From NCBI GenBank assembly GCA_012964965.1, contig DTTB01000116.1:1-7404 (forward strand): DNA of 7,404 nt. Reading direction: 5' to 3'. Both the position numbers and the translations under genes were made by a program. Below, piece by piece: positions 4,878 to 7,404 of this stretch. Origin of the DNA: Candidatus Nitrosopelagicus sp. (GTDB lineage Archaea > Thermoproteota > Nitrososphaeria > Nitrososphaerales > Nitrosopumilaceae). The notes under the pieces are model-generated. The model was not told the DNA's origin. It saw nothing but the letters and a program-made list of their open reading frames with translations, and made no database searches. Numbering within the stretch: the first letter of the stretch is position 1; each line of letters begins with the position of its first letter.

Positions 4878-6752
4878 ATGGTACTTCTTAACATCATAAA
4901 CCACATGAGGGAAAACATTTCAAAAATAATTTTGGAAAAGGGATATGGTGAAGTGAATTTTGTTGTAGAACCATCTAGGAGTGGTTTTGGTGACATTACG
5001 TGCAATGTAGCATTTTTGTTAGCACAAAGTCTGAAAAAGACACCAAAAGAAATTGCTCAAGAATTTGTGGGTGCATACGACACAAGTCTAAGCAAGGAGA
5101 TAGATAAAGTAGAGGCTCACCAAAGCGGTTACCTCAATTTTTTTCTTGATGCACATTCATTCAATAAAGCCGTTTTGCTAGAATCTCAGAAGGAAAATTA
5201 TGGTAATATTGACATTGGGAAAAATTCTAAACTTATAGTTGAACATACATCCGTTAATCCAAACAAGGCTTTGCACATTGGTCATCTTAGAAACGTTGTG
5301 ATTGGAGACGCAATTTCTAGAATTCTTTCAAAAGTAAATTATGATGTTAAGGTTTTGAACTATATTGATGATTCAGGTCTTCAGGTGGCAGACTTAATTG
5401 TGGGTTTTAAATTTGGAGGGTTTTCAGAAACTCCTCTAGCTGGGGAAAAATTTGCTGACTATTGTGGCGATACAGTTTATGTTAAAACCACTGCAAAATA
5501 TGAAAGCGATAAAGAATTAGAATCTAGGCGACGCGAAATTTTAAAGGAATTGGAGGATCCAACATCTGAAACCGCAAAATTTGGAAAAATAATAACTAGA
5601 AAAGTCTTAAAAGATCAGCTTGATACAGTTTGGAATCTTGGTGCTTCATACGATTGTTTGAATTTTGAATCTCAAATCTTACATTCAAAGCTATGGGAAA
5701 AAATATTCGAGAGGATGAAATCTGAAAATCTTGTACGCCTTGAGGATGAGGGTGATAATTCAGGTTGTTGGATATTACCAATTGAAAATGAAGATGATAA
5801 GATACTTGTTAGAAGTAATGGTGTTGCGACATACGTTGCAAAGGATATACCATATGCAGCATGGAAACTTGGTATTTTAGATGACCCGTTCAATTATGTT
5901 GAATATGCTTCACAGCAAGATCGTAGTCTTCATGAAACGACATTGGGTAAAAGCATGCTTACAGGATTATCTTTTGCTGCTGATAAGGTCATAACAGTTA
6001 TCGACAATAGACAAACTAACCTTCAAAAAATAGTAACTAATCTAATGTCAAAATTTAAGCCAGAGAGCTCTTATGTTCATCTTGGTTATGAGGCTGTTAC
6101 GTTAAGCGCTGAAACTGCAAATCTTCTTGGCAATAAAACCGATGGTAAGGATGTGCAGATGTCAGGTAGAAAAGGCCTTTACATTAATGCAGACGAAATC
6201 ATAGAAAAACTTGAAAAACGTATTTATCTTGAATCAAAAGAAAGGAATAGCAGTCTAGATGATGCATCACTCAACGAGATAGCCCATGACGTTGCTATCG
6301 GAACTATAAGATATGAATTGATTAAACCTGATCTTGATAAAATTATAACCTTTGATATCAATACGTCACTAAAGCTTGAGGGAGATACTTGTAGTTACAT
6401 ACAATATTCATGCGTCAGAGCTGCGAGAATATTAGAAAAATCAGATAAAAAACCAGATTTTAATGCATCATTTGATCAACTGAATACTCAACATGATCTA
6501 AATCTCATCAAACAGATTGGGATGTTTGAGATTTTTGTTAATGATGCGGCCAAAAATTATTCTCCAAAAGTTATTGCCAAATATTGTTATGGTTTAGCCG
6601 TTACATTTTCCTCATTTTATGAACATGTTAAAGTTTTGAAAGCTGAAACACCAGAATTGGTTAATGCCAGATTATGTTTAGTATTATCATTCGGATTAAC
6701 TTTGGAGAAGGCTCTAGATTTGTTAGGCATTACGGTGCCACAGCGCATGTAG
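4878..6752 (+). CDS. argS: Arginyl-tRNA synthetase
   Basis: A 624-residue class I aminoacyl-tRNA synthetase that charges tRNA-Arg with arginine using ATP in the cytoplasm. The N-terminal Add-1 domain (about 1-110) contains the typical FGDI motif (residues 37-40). The Rossmann catalytic core carries SVNPNKALHIGHLRN, with HIGH at 133-136. The second signature is MSGRKG (428-433), replacing KMSKS: the first Lys of the canonical motif is absent, as in many ArgRS. The DALR anticodon-binding domain is marked by a Y-x-Q-Y...R-A-x-x-I block (508-519), and the protein ends in the family's typical LGITVPQRM. All parts are present and the length is normal. The start at 4878 has GGAG only 1 nt upstream, too close for good SD use; an in-frame ATG at 4905 is an alternative but would trim the N-terminal helix. 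Translation may be coupled to the phosphatase gene 6 nt before. Confidence 0.97.
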   Translation: MVLLNIINHMRENISKIILEKGYGEVNFVVEPSRSGFGDITCNVAFLLAQSLKKTPKEIAQEFVGAYDTSLSKEIDKVEAHQSGYLNFFLDAHSFNKAVLLESQKENYGNIDIGKNSKLIVEHTSVNPNKALHIGHLRNVVIGDAISRILSKVNYDVKVLNYIDDSGLQVADLIVGFKFGGFSETPLAGEKFADYCGDTVYVKTTAKYESDKELESRRREILKELEDPTSETAKFGKIITRKVLKDQLDTVWNLGASYDCLNFESQILHSKLWEKIFERMKSENLVRLEDEGDNSGCWILPIENEDDKILVRSNGVATYVAKDIPYAAWKLGILDDPFNYVEYASQQDRSLHETTLGKSMLTGLSFAADKVITVIDNRQTNLQKIVTNLMSKFKPESSYVHLGYEAVTLSAETANLLGNKTDGKDVQMSGRKGLYINADEIIEKLEKRIYLESKERNSSLDDASLNEIAHDVAIGTIRYELIKPDLDKIITFDINTSLKLEGDTCSYIQYSCVRAARILEKSDKKPDFNASFDQLNTQHDLNLIKQIGMFEIFVNDAAKNYSPKVIAKYCYGLAVTFSSFYEHVKVLKAETPELVNARLCLVLSFGLTLEKALDLLGITVPQRM

Positions 6753-6801
6753 ATAGATTCTAGCCTCAGAAAATCTACTTAACTAAATTTGACGTCCGAT
6801 T

Positions 6802-6813
6802 ATTACATATAAC
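6802..6813 (+). promoter_or_regulatory. Probable TATA box for trmI
   Basis: The stretch ATTACATATAAC lies in the 81-bp gap after argS, centred about 26 bp upstream of the trmI ATG. That distance predicts a leaderless transcript, and no Shine-Dalgarno-like sequence precedes the ATG, which agrees. trmI can therefore be transcribed separately from argS. Confidence 0.4.
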
Positions 6814-6833
6814 CAAATTGAGTATCTAACCTT

Positions 6834-7404
6834 ATGGCAAAAATAAAGCAGAACAACTATGTCTTGTTCTTTTATAATGATTCAAAAAAATGGCTGGTTA
6901 AAATTTCAAAAAATGAGCAACTTCATACTCACATCGGAGTTATGAAGCATAGTGATGCAATAGGTAAAGAATTTGGTTCTAGACTTGTTACAAACAAGGA
7001 CAAGTATGTCTATCTTTTTGAACCAACAATTCACGATTTTGTAATGAAGATACAACATGGTACTCAGATAGTGTATCCAAAAGATTTGGGATACATAGTT
7101 GCTAGAACAGGTCTTACCAGTGGCCAAAAAGTTGTTGAGATTGGAACAGGAAGTGGTTCATTAACATCATTTCTAGCTGGGATAGTAAAGCCACGTGGTC
7201 ATGTATACACATATGATGTTGAACCTAAATTTATGAAAATAGCTGAAAAAAATATCAAAAAAGCAGGAATGTCAAAATACGTTACAATGAATGAATTTGA
7301 TTTTAAGAAGGCAAAAAAGTTACCACATTCAGAAGTTGATCTAGTTGTAGTTGATCTTGGTGATTCTTGGAATGTGGTTCCACAAGCACGAAAGATGTTG
7401 AAAG
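6834..7404 (+). CDS. trmI: tRNA (adenine-N1)-methyltransferase, TrmI family, N-terminal part (3' end outside window)
   Basis: 190 residues are visible and the frame is open at the right edge. The enzyme uses S-adenosylmethionine to make 1-methyladenosine at position 58, and in archaea often also 57, in the T-loop of tRNA. The small N-terminal beta domain (about 1-70) contains the family's G-x-x-x-H-x-D-x-I-G-x-x-F-G block (35-48). The linker motif TQIVYPKDLGYIV (77-89) is highly typical of TrmI. The Rossmann fold begins with the SAM-binding motif VEIGTGSGSLT (101-111), followed by the acidic strand end YDVE (127-130). The catalytic-region motif reads VDLGDSW (173-179), where most TrmI enzymes have D-L-P-x-P-W; the loss of both prolines is unusual. 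The start ATG gives the normal N-terminus. The gene was not named pimT because the linker and SAM motifs favour TrmI. Confidence 0.9.
   Translation, partial: MAKIKQNNYVLFFYNDSKKWLVKISKNEQLHTHIGVMKHSDAIGKEFGSRLVTNKDKYVYLFEPTIHDFVMKIQHGTQIVYPKDLGYIVARTGLTSGQKVVEIGTGSGSLTSFLAGIVKPRGHVYTYDVEPKFMKIAEKNIKKAGMSKYVTMNEFDFKKAKKLPHSEVDLVVVDLGDSWNVVPQARKMLK

Noticed and set aside
4619..5005. 128-aa minus-strand frame across the phosphatase-argS junction
   Set aside because: It overlaps two strongly supported genes and has no recognisable domain.
6749..6778. Possible hairpin after argS (GTAGAT paired with ATCTAC)
   Set aside because: Only a 6-bp A+T-rich stem with an 18-nt loop and no following T-run, overlapping the stop codon; too weak to call a terminator.
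6906..7127. 73-aa minus-strand frame opposite trmI
   Set aside because: Antisense to the well-conserved TrmI N-terminus.

Overview
The window is A+T-rich and compactly coded, and it looks like chromosomal DNA from an archaeon, most likely a marine ammonia-oxidising Nitrososphaerota (Thaumarchaeota, Nitrosopumilus-like) organism. The archaeal call rests on a DRG-type GTPase with a TGS domain, a Cof-type HAD phosphatase of the archaeal phosphoglycolate phosphatase kind, an archaeal-style TrmI tRNA methyltransferase, and TATA-like boxes about 25-30 bp upstream of several starts. The narrower lineage call is inference from gene content and base composition; no rRNA is present to test it.

Layout, left to right: the 3' end of a rhodanese-family sulfurtransferase (+, cut by the left edge); a convergent gene for a TPR plus winged-helix-like protein (-); a 110-bp divergent promoter region; a collagen-like gene (+) followed 11 nt later by a 94-aa hypothetical gene (+), probably one transcript; a convergent DRG-family GTPase (-); then, divergently, a HAD phosphatase (+) and argS (+), 6 nt apart; and after 81 bp the 5' part of trmI (+, cut by the right edge). 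No stretch over 300 bases lacks a gene. I see no rRNA, tRNA, CRISPR array, insertion sequence or attachment site.

The flanks are housekeeping: tRNA charging (argS), tRNA modification (trmI), a translation-associated GTPase (DRG) and metabolite repair (phosphatase). The accessory-looking core is 270-3012: a divergently arranged set of a TPR/winged-helix-like protein, a leaderless collagen-like protein and a small beta-rich protein. The collagen-like protein has 66 uninterrupted Gly-X-Y triplets between a globular N-terminal domain and a helical C-terminal tail, and has no signal peptide. That trio is the most likely place for an undescribed system, perhaps an intracellular or non-classically exported triple-helical protein with a dedicated partner. 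Its function cannot be read from sequence alone.
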